This document shows, in pieces, positions 55,094 to 64,000 of a DNA stretch of 64,000 bases. Below the pieces are notes generated by a model. It saw nothing but the letters and a program-made list of their open reading frames with translations. It was not told where the DNA came from and did no database searches. The translations under genes and the position numbers were made by a program. How positions within the stretch are numbered: the stretch's first letter is position 1; each line of letters begins with the position of its first letter. The stretch spans positions 299,115-363,114 of the forward strand of contig NZ_AWSQ01000002.1 of NCBI RefSeq assembly GCF_000498575.2. The letters run 5' to 3'. This stretch comes from Pseudomonas taeanensis MS-3 (GTDB taxonomy: Bacteria; Pseudomonadota; Gammaproteobacteria; Pseudomonadales; Pseudomonadaceae).

Positions 55094-56764
55094 TCAGGCG
55101 GCTTGCGCCTCGGCTTGTTTCAGCGAACGGTTGAGGGCGCTGAACAGGGCACGAAAACTCGCGGTGGTGAGGTTTTCGTCGATGCCGACTCCATACAGCG
55201 AGCGGCCGCCGTCGACGCGCAGTTCGATGTACGCCGCCGCCTTGGCATTGGTGCCGGCGCCGATGGCGTGTTCGGCGTAGTCCATGATTTCCACGTCTAC
55301 CGGCAAGCCGGCGACCAGGGCTTCCAGTGGCCCCTTGCCGATACCGCGCCAGTGTTGAGTGTCACCTTTGCTGATGACTTCCACGTCTACCGCGCTGGTG
55401 CTGTTCTCTTCCTGCAGGCGATGGCCCTTCAGCGCATAAGGCGCAGTGGCTTGCAGGTATTCGCTGTCGAGCAAGCTGTGGATCTGCTCGGCGCTCATTT
55501 CCAGACCCAGGCGATCGGTTTCCTTCTGTACTACCTGACTGAACTCGATCTGCATGCGTCGTGGCAGGCAGATGCCGTACTCCTGTTCGAGCAGGTAGGT
55601 GATGCCGCCCTTGCCTGACTGGCTGTTGACGCGAATCACTGCCTCGTAGCTGCGGCCGATATCGGCCGGGTCGATCGGCAGGTAGGGGACTTCCCAGATA
55701 CCGTTGGCGTCCTGCTGGCTGAAGCCCTTGCGAATCGCGTCCTGGTGCGAGCCGGAGAACGCGGTGTGCACCAGGTCGCCGACATAGGGGTGACGCGGAT
55801 GCACCGGGATCTGGTTGCACTCCTCGACCACCTTGCGCACGTTGTCGATATCGGAGAAATCCAGGCCCGGGTGAATGCCCTGGGTGTAGAGGTTGAGAGC
55901 CAGGTTGACCAGGTCGACGTTGCCGGTTCGCTCGCCATTGCCGAACAGGCAGCCCTCGACACGATCGGCGCCGGCCATCAGGCCCAGTTCGCTGGCGGCT
56001 ACGCCCGTGCCGCGGTCGTTGTGGGTGTGCAGGCTGATCAATACGCTGTCGCGGCGGCTGATATGGCGGCCGAACCACTCGATCTGGTCGGCATAGACAT
56101 TTGGCGTGGCCACTTCCACGGTTGCCGGCAGGTTGAGGATGGCCTTGTTGGCCGGCGTCGGTTGCCATACGTCGAGCACCGCATCGCAGACCTCAACGGC
56201 AAACTCCAGTTCGGTGGAGGTGAAGATCTCCGGCGAGTATTGAAAGGTCCATTCGGTGCTGGGTTGCTGCGCAGCCAGGTCTTTGATGATGCGCGCGGCA
56301 TTCACGGCGATGCCGATTACCCCGGCTTTGTCCTGGTTGAAGACGATGCGCCGGAACGACGGTGCCGTAGCGTTATAGACGTGGACGATGGCTCGCTTGG
56401 CGCCCTTGAGTGACTCGAAGGTGCGGGTGATCAGGTCTTCACGGGCCTGGGTCAGCACCTGAATGGTGGTGTCTTCAGGGATGTGGCCTTCTTCGATCAG
56501 GCGGCGCACGAAATCGAAATCGGTCTGCGAGGCGGAGGGGAAGCCCACTTCGATCTGCTTGATGCCGACCTGCACCAGGGTCTTGAAGAAGCGCATCTTC
56601 TTCTCGGCATCCATTGGTTCGATCAGCGATTGATTGCCGTCGCGCAGGTCAGAGCTGCACCAGATCGGCACCTCGGTGATGGTCTTCGAGGGCCAGGTGC
56701 GATCCGGCAAGTCAATAGCCGGGAATGCGCGGTATTTGCTGGATGGATCTTTGAGCATGCTCAT
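55094..56764 (-). CDS. leuA: 2-isopropylmalate synthase LeuA (long type)
   Basis: First step of leucine synthesis: acetyl-CoA plus 2-oxoisovalerate. The 556 residues belong to the long LeuA type: TIM-barrel with [29 protein letters not shown] and the metal site [13 protein letters not shown], then a linker and a C-terminal LeuA regulatory domain for leucine feedback. The ATG at 56764 has AAGGAC upstream; an ATG two codons later is possible. A leucine-rich leader peptide is encoded 79 bp upstream on the same strand. Confidence 0.97.
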   Translation of the reverse strand: MSMLKDPSSKYRAFPAIDLPDRTWPSKTITEVPIWCSSDLRDGNQSLIEPMDAEKKMRFFKTLVQVGIKQIEVGFPSASQTDFDFVRRLIEEGHIPEDTTIQVLTQAREDLITRTFESLKGAKRAIVHVYNATAPSFRRIVFNQDKAGVIGIAVNAARIIKDLAAQQPSTEWTFQYSPEIFTSTELEFAVEVCDAVLDVWQPTPANKAILNLPATVEVATPNVYADQIEWFGRHISRRDSVLISLHTHNDRGTGVAASELGLMAGADRVEGCLFGNGERTGNVDLVNLALNLYTQGIHPGLDFSDIDNVRKVVEECNQIPVHPRHPYVGDLVHTAFSGSHQDAIRKGFSQQDANGIWEVPYLPIDPADIGRSYEAVIRVNSQSGKGGITYLLEQEYGICLPRRMQIEFSQVVQKETDRLGLEMSAEQIHSLLDSEYLQATAPYALKGHRLQEENSTSAVDVEVISKGDTQHWRGIGKGPLEALVAGLPVDVEIMDYAEHAIGAGTNAKAAAYIELRVDGGRSLYGVGIDENLTTASFRALFSALNRSLKQAEAQAA

Positions 56765-56843
56765 CTGAATGTCCTTTTAGCGACGGTCGCAGTCGGCGGG
56801 CCGTGCAGAATCTAGAAAGAGGGCGAGGCACTGGCGTGAGGGG

Positions 56844-56921
56844 TTAGCTACGCAGTTGCTGGCTGACCAGGCAGAGGTTGGCGTGTTGGCACAACAGAAT
56901 AAGGGTGTGATTAGCGTTCAT
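56844..56921 (-). CDS. Leucine-rich leader peptide upstream of leuA
   Basis: A 25-codon frame on the leuA strand starting at ATG 56921, with AGGG nine bases upstream, and ending 79 bp before leuA. It reads MNANHTLILLCQHANL and then CLVSQQLRS; six of 25 residues are leucine (positions 7, 9, 10, 16, 18, 23), far above chance and with three in a four-residue run. Size, position and composition fit an attenuator leader peptide that senses charged tRNA-Leu. I could not find a classical U-tailed terminator between it and leuA, so the control step (Rho or translation) is open. Confidence 0.72.
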   Translation of the reverse strand: MNANHTLILLCQHANLCLVSQQLRS

Positions 56922-57100
56922 GGCGTCAACCCTATCTATGGCGCTCAAATCTGGCAAGCCCTCATAAAAAATTGGTGATAACGATCGCTAGGGTGAGTTT
57001 TGCGCAATTTTATTGCGTGGATGGCGGGCGCACTGCGTAGCGATTGTGCAGCTCATTTTCCTGCTCGCCCGAGTCGGGCGGGCAGGGCTGGCGGGCGCCG
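56922..57100 (-). other. Upstream region of the leuA leader
   Basis: The 179-bp spacer between the channel gene and the leader peptide. It includes an AT-rich part (56962-56980) likely to be promoter DNA for the leader, and a short inverted repeat CGCAA/TTGCG near 57003-57016 that could lie in the 3' end of the channel transcript. No promoter hexamers stand out at good spacing. Confidence 0.4.
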
Positions 57101-58357
57101 TCAGGGTAGGGTTGGCAGCGCCTGACTACGTCCCAGTTCGCGCATGTCCGCCCCGCTGGGATGCTGGAACACCCGCAAGTTGAACTCGGGGAGGATCGCC
57201 AGCATGTGGTCGAATATGTCCGACTGAATGCTCTCGTAACGTCCCCAGGACGTGGTGTTGGTGAAGCAGTACAGCTCCAGCGGCAAGCCATCTGCGGTGG
57301 GGCTGAGCTGGCGTACCAACTGGGTCATCTCCTGGTGAATGGCGGGGTGCTGGCGCAGGTAGTGCTCCACGTAGGCGCGGAAGGTGCCGATATTGGTGAT
57401 GCGCCGGGTGTTGGCGGGCTCCTGGCTGTCGTCGGCCAGTTCGCTGTTCCAGCTGAGTAGCTCACTGTGCTTGCTCTTCAGGTACTGCTTGAGCAGCTTG
57501 AACCCTTGCAGGCGGGCGATAGCCTCCTGGTCGAGAAAGCCGATGCTGGTCTGATCCAGGTACAGGCAGCGCTTGATCCTTCGGCCACCACACTCCTGCA
57601 TGCCGCGCCAGTTCTTGAAGGGGTCGGTGATAAAGCGGCGGGTTGGAATGGTCGTGATGGTCTTGTCCCAGTTCTGCACCTTCACGGTGTGCAGGGCGAT
57701 GTCGATCACGTCGCCGTCGGCATTCAGTTGCGGCATCTCGACCCAGTCGCCGACGCGAATGATATCGCTGGAGGAAATCTGCACGCTGGCCACCAGGGAC
57801 AGCAGAGTGTCCTGGAAGATCAGCATCAGCACGGCGGCCATGGCGCCCAGGCCGGACAGCAGGATCAGCGGCGAACGGTCGATCAGGGTGGCGACCATCA
57901 AAATTGTCGCGATGACAAAGGTCAGAATCTTCAGCACCTGCATATAGCCCTTGATAGGCCGAAGGTGAGCCTCGGGTCTGCGCTGGTAGAGGGTGTTGAT
58001 TATGTCGAGCAGGGCGCTCAGGGCCAGGGCGATGGTCAGCACAATAAAGGCGCCGCAGACGTTGCGTACCACGCTGACCGCGCTGTCCGGCAAGTCCGGG
58101 ATCAGTGTCACACCGCTCGACAGCACCAGGGCCGGGACTATGTTAGCCAGTCGCTTGATGATGCCGTTGTGCTGAATCTGTGCTTCCTGGCCGAACTGGG
58201 TGGCGTTTAGCACGCGGTAGAGACCGCGCACGAGGATGCGTTTGACGATCCAGTTGCACAGTATGGCGACCAGCACCAACAGGGCAGTCGCAGACAGGGT
58301 GAGCAGTTCGGGATGTTGTTGCAGCCAGTCAAGCCAGGTGGCAAGCGCTTGAGGCAT
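57101..58357 (-). CDS. Mechanosensitive ion channel family protein (YbdG-like)
   Basis: A MscS-superfamily channel of 418 residues. About five membrane helices in the first ~190 residues lead into the pore-lining helix (GLGAMAAVLMLIFQDTLLSLVASVQI), then the MscS beta domain with IRVGDWVEMPQLNADGDVIDI and the YbdG-type stretch TIPTRRFITDPFKNWRGMQ. The C-terminal soluble part is longer than in MscS itself, as in YbdG. Proposed role: miniconductance channel opening at osmotic downshock. Confidence 0.9.
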   Translation of the reverse strand: MPQALATWLDWLQQHPELLTLSATALLVLVAILCNWIVKRILVRGLYRVLNATQFGQEAQIQHNGIIKRLANIVPALVLSSGVTLIPDLPDSAVSVVRNVCGAFIVLTIALALSALLDIINTLYQRRPEAHLRPIKGYMQVLKILTFVIATILMVATLIDRSPLILLSGLGAMAAVLMLIFQDTLLSLVASVQISSSDIIRVGDWVEMPQLNADGDVIDIALHTVKVQNWDKTITTIPTRRFITDPFKNWRGMQECGGRRIKRCLYLDQTSIGFLDQEAIARLQGFKLLKQYLKSKHSELLSWNSELADDSQEPANTRRITNIGTFRAYVEHYLRQHPAIHQEMTQLVRQLSPTADGLPLELYCFTNTTSWGRYESIQSDIFDHMLAILPEFNLRVFQHPSGADMRELGRSQALPTLP

Positions 58358-58477
58358 ATACAGCTCCGTGTCGGATTTTGAGTCAGTGGAGGAAGTGTGG
58401 TATCCGGTCTGTTAAGGCGAGCGCACCTTAGCAAACTGAATGCGCCTGCCCAAACCGAGACTGTAAGCGTGCATGAC

Positions 58478-59314
58478 TCAGGGCTTGAACGCGCCGATAA
58501 AGATCGCCGGGTCGATGCGTGCGTCGTTGAGGCTGACATTCCAGTGCAGGTGCGGCCCGGTGGCGCGGCCGGTGGCGCCAACCTTGCCGAGTACGCCGCC
58601 ACGCGGCAGTTCGTCGCCGAGCTTCACGCCGATTTCCGAGAGGTGACAGAACATGCTGATCAAACCCTGGCCGTGGTCGACGAATACCGTCTTGCCGTTG
58701 AAGAAGTAATCGCCGAGCAGAATCACCTTGCCGGCGGCCGGCGCCTTGATCGGTGTGCCGCGGCTCGCCGCGAAATCCAGGCCGGAGTGCGGGTTGCGTT
58801 CTTCACCGTTGAAGAAGCGGCGCAGACCGAAGGGGCTGGACAGTGGACCATTGACCGGCTTGTCGAACAGCAGGTTGCTCGGCTGGCGCGGGCTGAATTG
58901 CCGGTAGGCCCGGGTCTGTTCGGCCAACTCGCGGTTGATACGCTTGAGGTTGGCTTGGTTCGGGTTGACCTGTTGCTTGTTCTTAATGCTGATGCGTTGC
59001 TCTTGGTAGTGTTTGCTGCCCACCTCGAAGCCCAGCGTCTGCCTGCCATTGTGGTTCTGTAGCGTTATCTGCTGGGTGCCGGGCTTTGTGCTGAGCGGCA
59101 GGCCGACGATGGCAATCCAGCGCTTGGCGTCTTCGTGGATCACCAGTACGGGCTTGTCTTGATAGTGGGCGCGCGGCGCGCTGACAGCAGGGCCGAGGTC
59201 GATCACCGCGACGCCGCCGGGTACCGGCTGGTTCAGCAGGCGGCTGATAAAACCTTCGGCGTGGGTCGGCAAGGCGAGGCAGAAAACGAGTATCAAGAGC
59301 AGCAGGCGCATCAT
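58478..59314 (-). CDS. Secreted M23-family peptidoglycan DD-metalloendopeptidase
   Basis: Predicted periplasmic zinc endopeptidase cutting peptide cross-links in peptidoglycan. The 278 residues have a signal peptide (~1-19, ending THAEG), an N-terminal Ig-like domain and an M23 domain with the zinc ligands H176 and D180 (HSGLDF) and H257 within HLHW (255-258), plus H224; all catalytic residues are present. Not an LytM-degenerate regulator such as EnvC. Followed by xseA upstream on the same strand with 49 bp between. Confidence 0.9.
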   Translation of the reverse strand: MMRLLLLILVFCLALPTHAEGFISRLLNQPVPGGVAVIDLGPAVSAPRAHYQDKPVLVIHEDAKRWIAIVGLPLSTKPGTQQITLQNHNGRQTLGFEVGSKHYQEQRISIKNKQQVNPNQANLKRINRELAEQTRAYRQFSPRQPSNLLFDKPVNGPLSSPFGLRRFFNGEERNPHSGLDFAASRGTPIKAPAAGKVILLGDYFFNGKTVFVDHGQGLISMFCHLSEIGVKLGDELPRGGVLGKVGATGRATGPHLHWNVSLNDARIDPAIFIGAFKP

Positions 59315-59363
59315 GTTTCCCTGAGTCGGGTGGAGGAACTAGGTCTCCCCCATCCACAGTTGG

Positions 59364-60743
59364 TTAATCCAGCAGCGAAAGTGTCACGGGTTCCAGGTGA
59401 TTGTCCTCGACCCGTACATCCAGTTCGCCATCGGCCAGGCGGGCCTTGAGGCGTTGGCCTGGATGGGTGTCGGCGGCGCTGCGGATCGCGCGATGCCGCT
59501 CGTCGAGGAGAATGCTGTAGCCGCGGCCGAGGGTTGCCAGGGGGCTGACCGCGTTCAGCGTTTGCACCTGGCTTTGTAGTTGCAGTCGGCGCTGTTTCAG
59601 GCCTTCACGGATGGCGCGCGGCAGGCGCTCGGCGAGGCTGTCGAGGCGTTGGCGCAGCAGTTTCAGCGTGCGCCCGGGATGCTGGCCGGCGAGGCGTGTT
59701 TCCAGGCGAGCGAGGCGCTCGCGGCGGTTGTTCAGCTGACGCTCGAAGGCACGCTGCATGCGCATCTCCAGATCATCCAGTTGTTGCGCCTGCTGGCGCA
59801 GGCGTTCGCCGGGGTGACGCAGGCGCCGGCTCAGGCCGTCCAGGCGCATGCGCTCGCGCTCCAGGCGGTTTTGCATGCGCAGATGCAGACGGCGTTGCAG
59901 GTTGTGCAGGCGCTGTACCAGTTCGCTGCTGTCCGGTGCCAGCAGCTCGGCGGCGGCAGACGGCGTCGGTGCGCGGACGTCGGCGACGAAATCGCTGATC
60001 GAGACGTCGGTTTCGTGGCCCACGGCGCTGACGATAGGCGTGCTACAGGCGGCAATCGCGCGCGCCACGGCCTCTTCGTTGAAGCACCAGAGGTCTTCCA
60101 GGGAGCCGCCGCCGCGGGCCAGTATCAGTGCATCGAAACCCTTGCGGTCGGCCAAGTGCAGGGCGCGGACAATCTGTCCGGTGGCTTCGCGGCCCTGGAC
60201 TGCGGTGGGAATCAGGGTCAGTTCGACCTGCGGTGCGCGACGGCGGAACACGCTGATGATGTCGCGAATAACCGCGCCGGTCGGTGAGCTGACAATGCCG
60301 ATGCGCTTGGGATGCTTGGGCAGGGCGAGCTTGTTTTCGGCGGCGAACAATCCTTCGCCACTGAGCTTCTCCTTCAGGGCCTCGAAGGCCAGGCGCAGGG
60401 CGCCGTCGCCGGCCGGTTCGACCGTGTCGAGAATCAGTTGGTAATCGCCACGCCCTTCGAACAGCGAAACCTTGCCGCGCACCTTGACCGCCAAGCCGTC
60501 GCGCAGGGCCTGACGGACTCGGGCCGCGTTCTGTCGGAACAGCGCGCAGCGCACCTGCGCCTGACTATCCTTGAGGGTGAAATAAATGTGCCCGGAGGCC
60601 GGCTTGGCCAGGTTGGAGATTTCCCCCTCGACCCAGATGCCGGAAAACACATCCTCCAGCAGCAGACGTGCGCGGTTGTTGAGCTGGCTGACGCTGAGCA
60701 CCTCACGGTCGAGGTTCAGGCGTTGAAAGGGATCTTTGATCAT
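59364..60743 (-). CDS. xseA: Exodeoxyribonuclease VII large subunit
   Basis: Large subunit of ExoVII, which degrades single-stranded DNA. The 459 residues have an N-terminal OB fold (SVSQLNNRARLLLEDVF, IWVEGEISNLAKPASGH), the catalytic domain with RIGIVSSPTGAVIRD, ALILARGGGSLEDLWCFN and VGHETDVSISDFVADVRAPTPSAAAELL, and a long Arg-rich coiled coil. The start at MIKDPFQRLNLDREV is the usual one; an ATG three codons upstream is also open, and neither has a good ribosome binding site. Confidence 0.96.
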   Translation of the reverse strand: MIKDPFQRLNLDREVLSVSQLNNRARLLLEDVFSGIWVEGEISNLAKPASGHIYFTLKDSQAQVRCALFRQNAARVRQALRDGLAVKVRGKVSLFEGRGDYQLILDTVEPAGDGALRLAFEALKEKLSGEGLFAAENKLALPKHPKRIGIVSSPTGAVIRDIISVFRRRAPQVELTLIPTAVQGREATGQIVRALHLADRKGFDALILARGGGSLEDLWCFNEEAVARAIAACSTPIVSAVGHETDVSISDFVADVRAPTPSAAAELLAPDSSELVQRLHNLQRRLHLRMQNRLERERMRLDGLSRRLRHPGERLRQQAQQLDDLEMRMQRAFERQLNNRRERLARLETRLAGQHPGRTLKLLRQRLDSLAERLPRAIREGLKQRRLQLQSQVQTLNAVSPLATLGRGYSILLDERHRAIRSAADTHPGQRLKARLADGELDVRVEDNHLEPVTLSLLD

Positions 60744-60850
60744 GGTCGGCATGATAAAGGCTTTGCCAAGCCTGCCATAGGCCGTTGACCTTGACCCAAG
60801 GCGTCAGCGGATTAAGCTGCGCGCCTTTTAATATCGACCTCGAGCGTTTC

Positions 60851-61402
60851 ATGAGCGAGCAACAAGCCATCATCGTCCCGCAAATCTCCAGTTTCCCCGG
60901 GCATGAAGCCAGGTCGCGGGCCATCGTGCGTTGGCTGGTGCAGCAAAATATCATCGAGCAGCAGCTGACCACCTGTGGACGCAGCTTCAACAAAATGGCC
61001 TATGGCATTGCCCCGGGTGCCCGTCGGGTGGTGAGTCATCCGCATTTACTGCCGTTCGATCAGTCCGTGCGGGGGCTGGAAATCGTCTACAAGCGTTGCA
61101 TCTTCACCCCGCAGCAGGGGTTTCTGGAGGAAGCGGGTTGTCCGCAGTGTCGTCAGGAGATCGGCGAGGCCTTGTTCGACAGCCTGGAGGAATGGATGCC
61201 CGGCCATACGGATAACTTTATTTGTCCGGAATGCGGGCACGAAGACGACATCAATGGCTTTCTATTCCTGCAGCCCTGCGGCTTTTCCAATCTGGGGTTT
61301 ATCTTCAATAACTGGGCCGCGGCGGCGTTCAAACCCAGTTTTTTAGACGAATTCGCCGAGCGCTTGGGCTATCCGGTCTCTCTGGTACAGGTCGAATGCT
61401 GA
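60851..61402 (+). CDS. Conserved hypothetical protein with two CxxC zinc-knuckle-like motifs
   Basis: A 183-residue cytosolic protein of unknown function. It has CPQC at 97-100 and CPEC at 125-128, a pair that could hold one zinc ion, and a hydrophobic/aromatic C-terminal part (FLFLQPCGFSNLGFIFNNWA). No ATP-binding motif is present, so names such as ABC transporter ATPase used for relatives would not fit. The ATG at 60851 was chosen because the frame upstream runs into the xseA promoter region. Divergent from xseA and 129 bp before guaB. Confidence 0.75.
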   Translation: MSEQQAIIVPQISSFPGHEARSRAIVRWLVQQNIIEQQLTTCGRSFNKMAYGIAPGARRVVSHPHLLPFDQSVRGLEIVYKRCIFTPQQGFLEEAGCPQCRQEIGEALFDSLEEWMPGHTDNFICPECGHEDDINGFLFLQPCGFSNLGFIFNNWAAAAFKPSFLDEFAERLGYPVSLVQVEC

Positions 61403-63000
<1,598 letters not shown>

Positions 63001-63001
<1 letters not shown>

Positions 63002-63139
63002 AAATGGATGTGCCGTTGCTGCGCTTGCACCGGCGGTGTTGGAGAGAAGCTCGAAATGCTCATTTGCTACAGCAAACTCCGCTTTCTCGCCTCTCTCCGC
63101 CTGGCCGGTCCTGCGCTCGCGACACGGCAAATCCATTTT
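63001..63139. repeat. Long imperfect hairpin element between guaB and guaA
   Basis: About 139 nt able to fold as one extended stem. Pairings by eye: 63001-63009 with 63131-63139 (9 bp), 63011-63016 with 63124-63129 (6 bp), GCGC at 63021 with GCGC at 63113, 63029-63034 with 63104-63109, GGAGAG 63041-63046 with CTCTCC 63093-63098, and a terminal hairpin TTTGCT/AGCAAA at 63063-63076. It starts at the last base of the guaB stop codon. Confidence 0.65.
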
Positions 63140-63227
63140 TAAAGAGTTGAGAAAACATGGGGCTGTTGCTGTTGAGAAAAACGGGGCAGCCCCTTGTCAT
63201 TTGTGAATTCCGCTGAGAGAAACGGCC

Positions 63228-64000
63228 ATGGCCCCTGATATTCACGCCCATCGCATCCTGATCCTTGATTTCGGATCCCAGTACACCCAGTTGATCGCCC
63301 GCCGCGTGCGCGAGATCGGCGTGTACTGCGAGCTGCACCCGTTCGACATGAGCGACGAGGACATCCGCGCTTTCGCCCCGCGCGGCATCATCCTTGCTGG
63401 CGGCCCGGAGTCGGTGCATGAAGCCGACAGCCCGCGTGCGCCGCATGCGGTGTTCGATCTCGGGGTGCCGGTGCTGGGCATCTGCTATGGCATGCAGACC
63501 ATGGCCGAACAGCTTGGCGGTAAGGTGCAGGGCTCGGATGTGCGCGAGTTCGGTTATGCCCGTGTCGATGTGGTCGGCAAGGGCCGCCTGCTGCAAGGCA
63601 TCGAAGACCATGTCGATGACGACGGCGTATTCGGCCTGGACGTGTGGATGAGCCACGGCGACAAGGTCACCGCGCTGCCGGAGGGTTTCCATATCCTCGC
63701 CAGCACCCCGAGCTGCCCGGTCGCCGCGATGTCGGACGACCAGCGTGGCTACTACGGTGTGCAGTTCCATCCGGAAGTGACCCACACCAAGCAGGGCGGG
63801 CGCATTCTCTCGCGTTTCGTTCTGGAGATCAGCGGCTGTGAGGCCCTGTGGACCCCATCGCATATCGTCGAAGATGCCATCGCCCAGGTGCGCGCCCAGG
63901 TCGGCAGTGCCAACGTGTTGCTCGGCCTGTCGGGTGGCGTCGATTCCTCGGTGGTTGCGGCGCTGCTGCACAAAGCCATCGGTGATCAGCTGACCTGTGT
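63228..64000 (+). CDS. guaA: GMP synthase (glutamine-hydrolysing), 5' part; cut by window end
   Basis: Aminates XMP to GMP using ammonia released from glutamine. The first ~257 residues are present: the class I glutamine amidotransferase domain with [19 protein letters not shown], the nucleophile C86 (GICYGMQ), and the QFHPEVTHT motif, followed by the start of the ATP pyrophosphatase domain with [11 protein letters not shown]. The frame is open at base 64000, so the gene continues outside. The ATG at 63228 follows GAGAGAAA. Pathway partner of guaB. Confidence 0.97.
   Translation, partial: MAPDIHAHRILILDFGSQYTQLIARRVREIGVYCELHPFDMSDEDIRAFAPRGIILAGGPESVHEADSPRAPHAVFDLGVPVLGICYGMQTMAEQLGGKVQGSDVREFGYARVDVVGKGRLLQGIEDHVDDDGVFGLDVWMSHGDKVTALPEGFHILASTPSCPVAAMSDDQRGYYGVQFHPEVTHTKQGGRILSRFVLEISGCEALWTPSHIVEDAIAQVRAQVGSANVLLGLSGGVDSSVVAALLHKAIGDQLTC

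Overview
The window is a 64 kb stretch of a gammaproteobacterial chromosome, almost certainly Pseudomonas. The evidence is gene order (pepA-holC-hypothetical-valS, the isc operon followed by ndk-rlmN-pilW-rodZ-ispG-hisS-yfgM-bamB-der, guaB-guaA next to xseA), high GC with strong third-position bias, the PilF/PilW lipoprotein, the long LeuA type and Pseudomonas-style protein starts. The species cannot be fixed from sequence alone. Adjacent nhaC and nhaD antiporter genes would suit a saline or alkaline habitat.

Layout. 1-4 kb: end of sbcD and all of sbcC (DNA hairpin nuclease), closed by a long palindrome. 4-6.7 kb: a membrane GGDEF-EAL protein on the minus strand. 7-14.7 kb: an accessory copper/silver block with a small Cys-containing exported protein, an outer-membrane factor, a CusB-CusF fusion adaptor, a CusA-type pump and a beta-propeller-like lipoprotein, ending in a heptanucleotide repeat and a decayed gene tail. 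14.7-20 kb (minus): rlmF, a VTT membrane protein, a small winged-helix protein, nhaD and nhaC. 20-25.4 kb (minus): valS, a hypothetical gene, holC and pepA. 25.5-27.8 kb: lptF-lptG. 27.8-29 kb (minus): an RDD protein, a cold-shock protein and tRNA-Leu(CAA). 29-34.6 kb: queA-tgt-yajC-secD-secF. 34.6-37.9 kb: a glycine-zipper protein, suhB (minus), trmJ and cysE. 37.9-43.5 kb: iscR-iscS-iscU-iscA-hscB-hscA-fdx-iscX. 43.5-52.8 kb: ndk to der. 53-55 kb: a methionine aminotransferase/omega-amidase pair. 55-60.7 kb (minus): leuA with a leucine-rich leader peptide, a YbdG-type channel, an M23 peptidase and xseA. 60.8-64 kb: a two-CxxC hypothetical protein, guaB, a 139-nt hairpin element and the start of guaA.

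Most of the window is ordinary core genome. The parts that deserve a second look are: the copper block, where CusA has methionines 573, 623 and 672 and D405/E939 at exactly the E. coli positions while the fused CusF domain has Met where E. coli CusF has Trp44; a near-consensus IscR site on the iscR promoter; the unlisted leuA leader peptide; the long hairpins after sbcC and between guaB and guaA; and the valS terminator that fills the gap before nhaC. No CRISPR array, prophage, insertion sequence, toxin-antitoxin pair or recognisable defence system was found.
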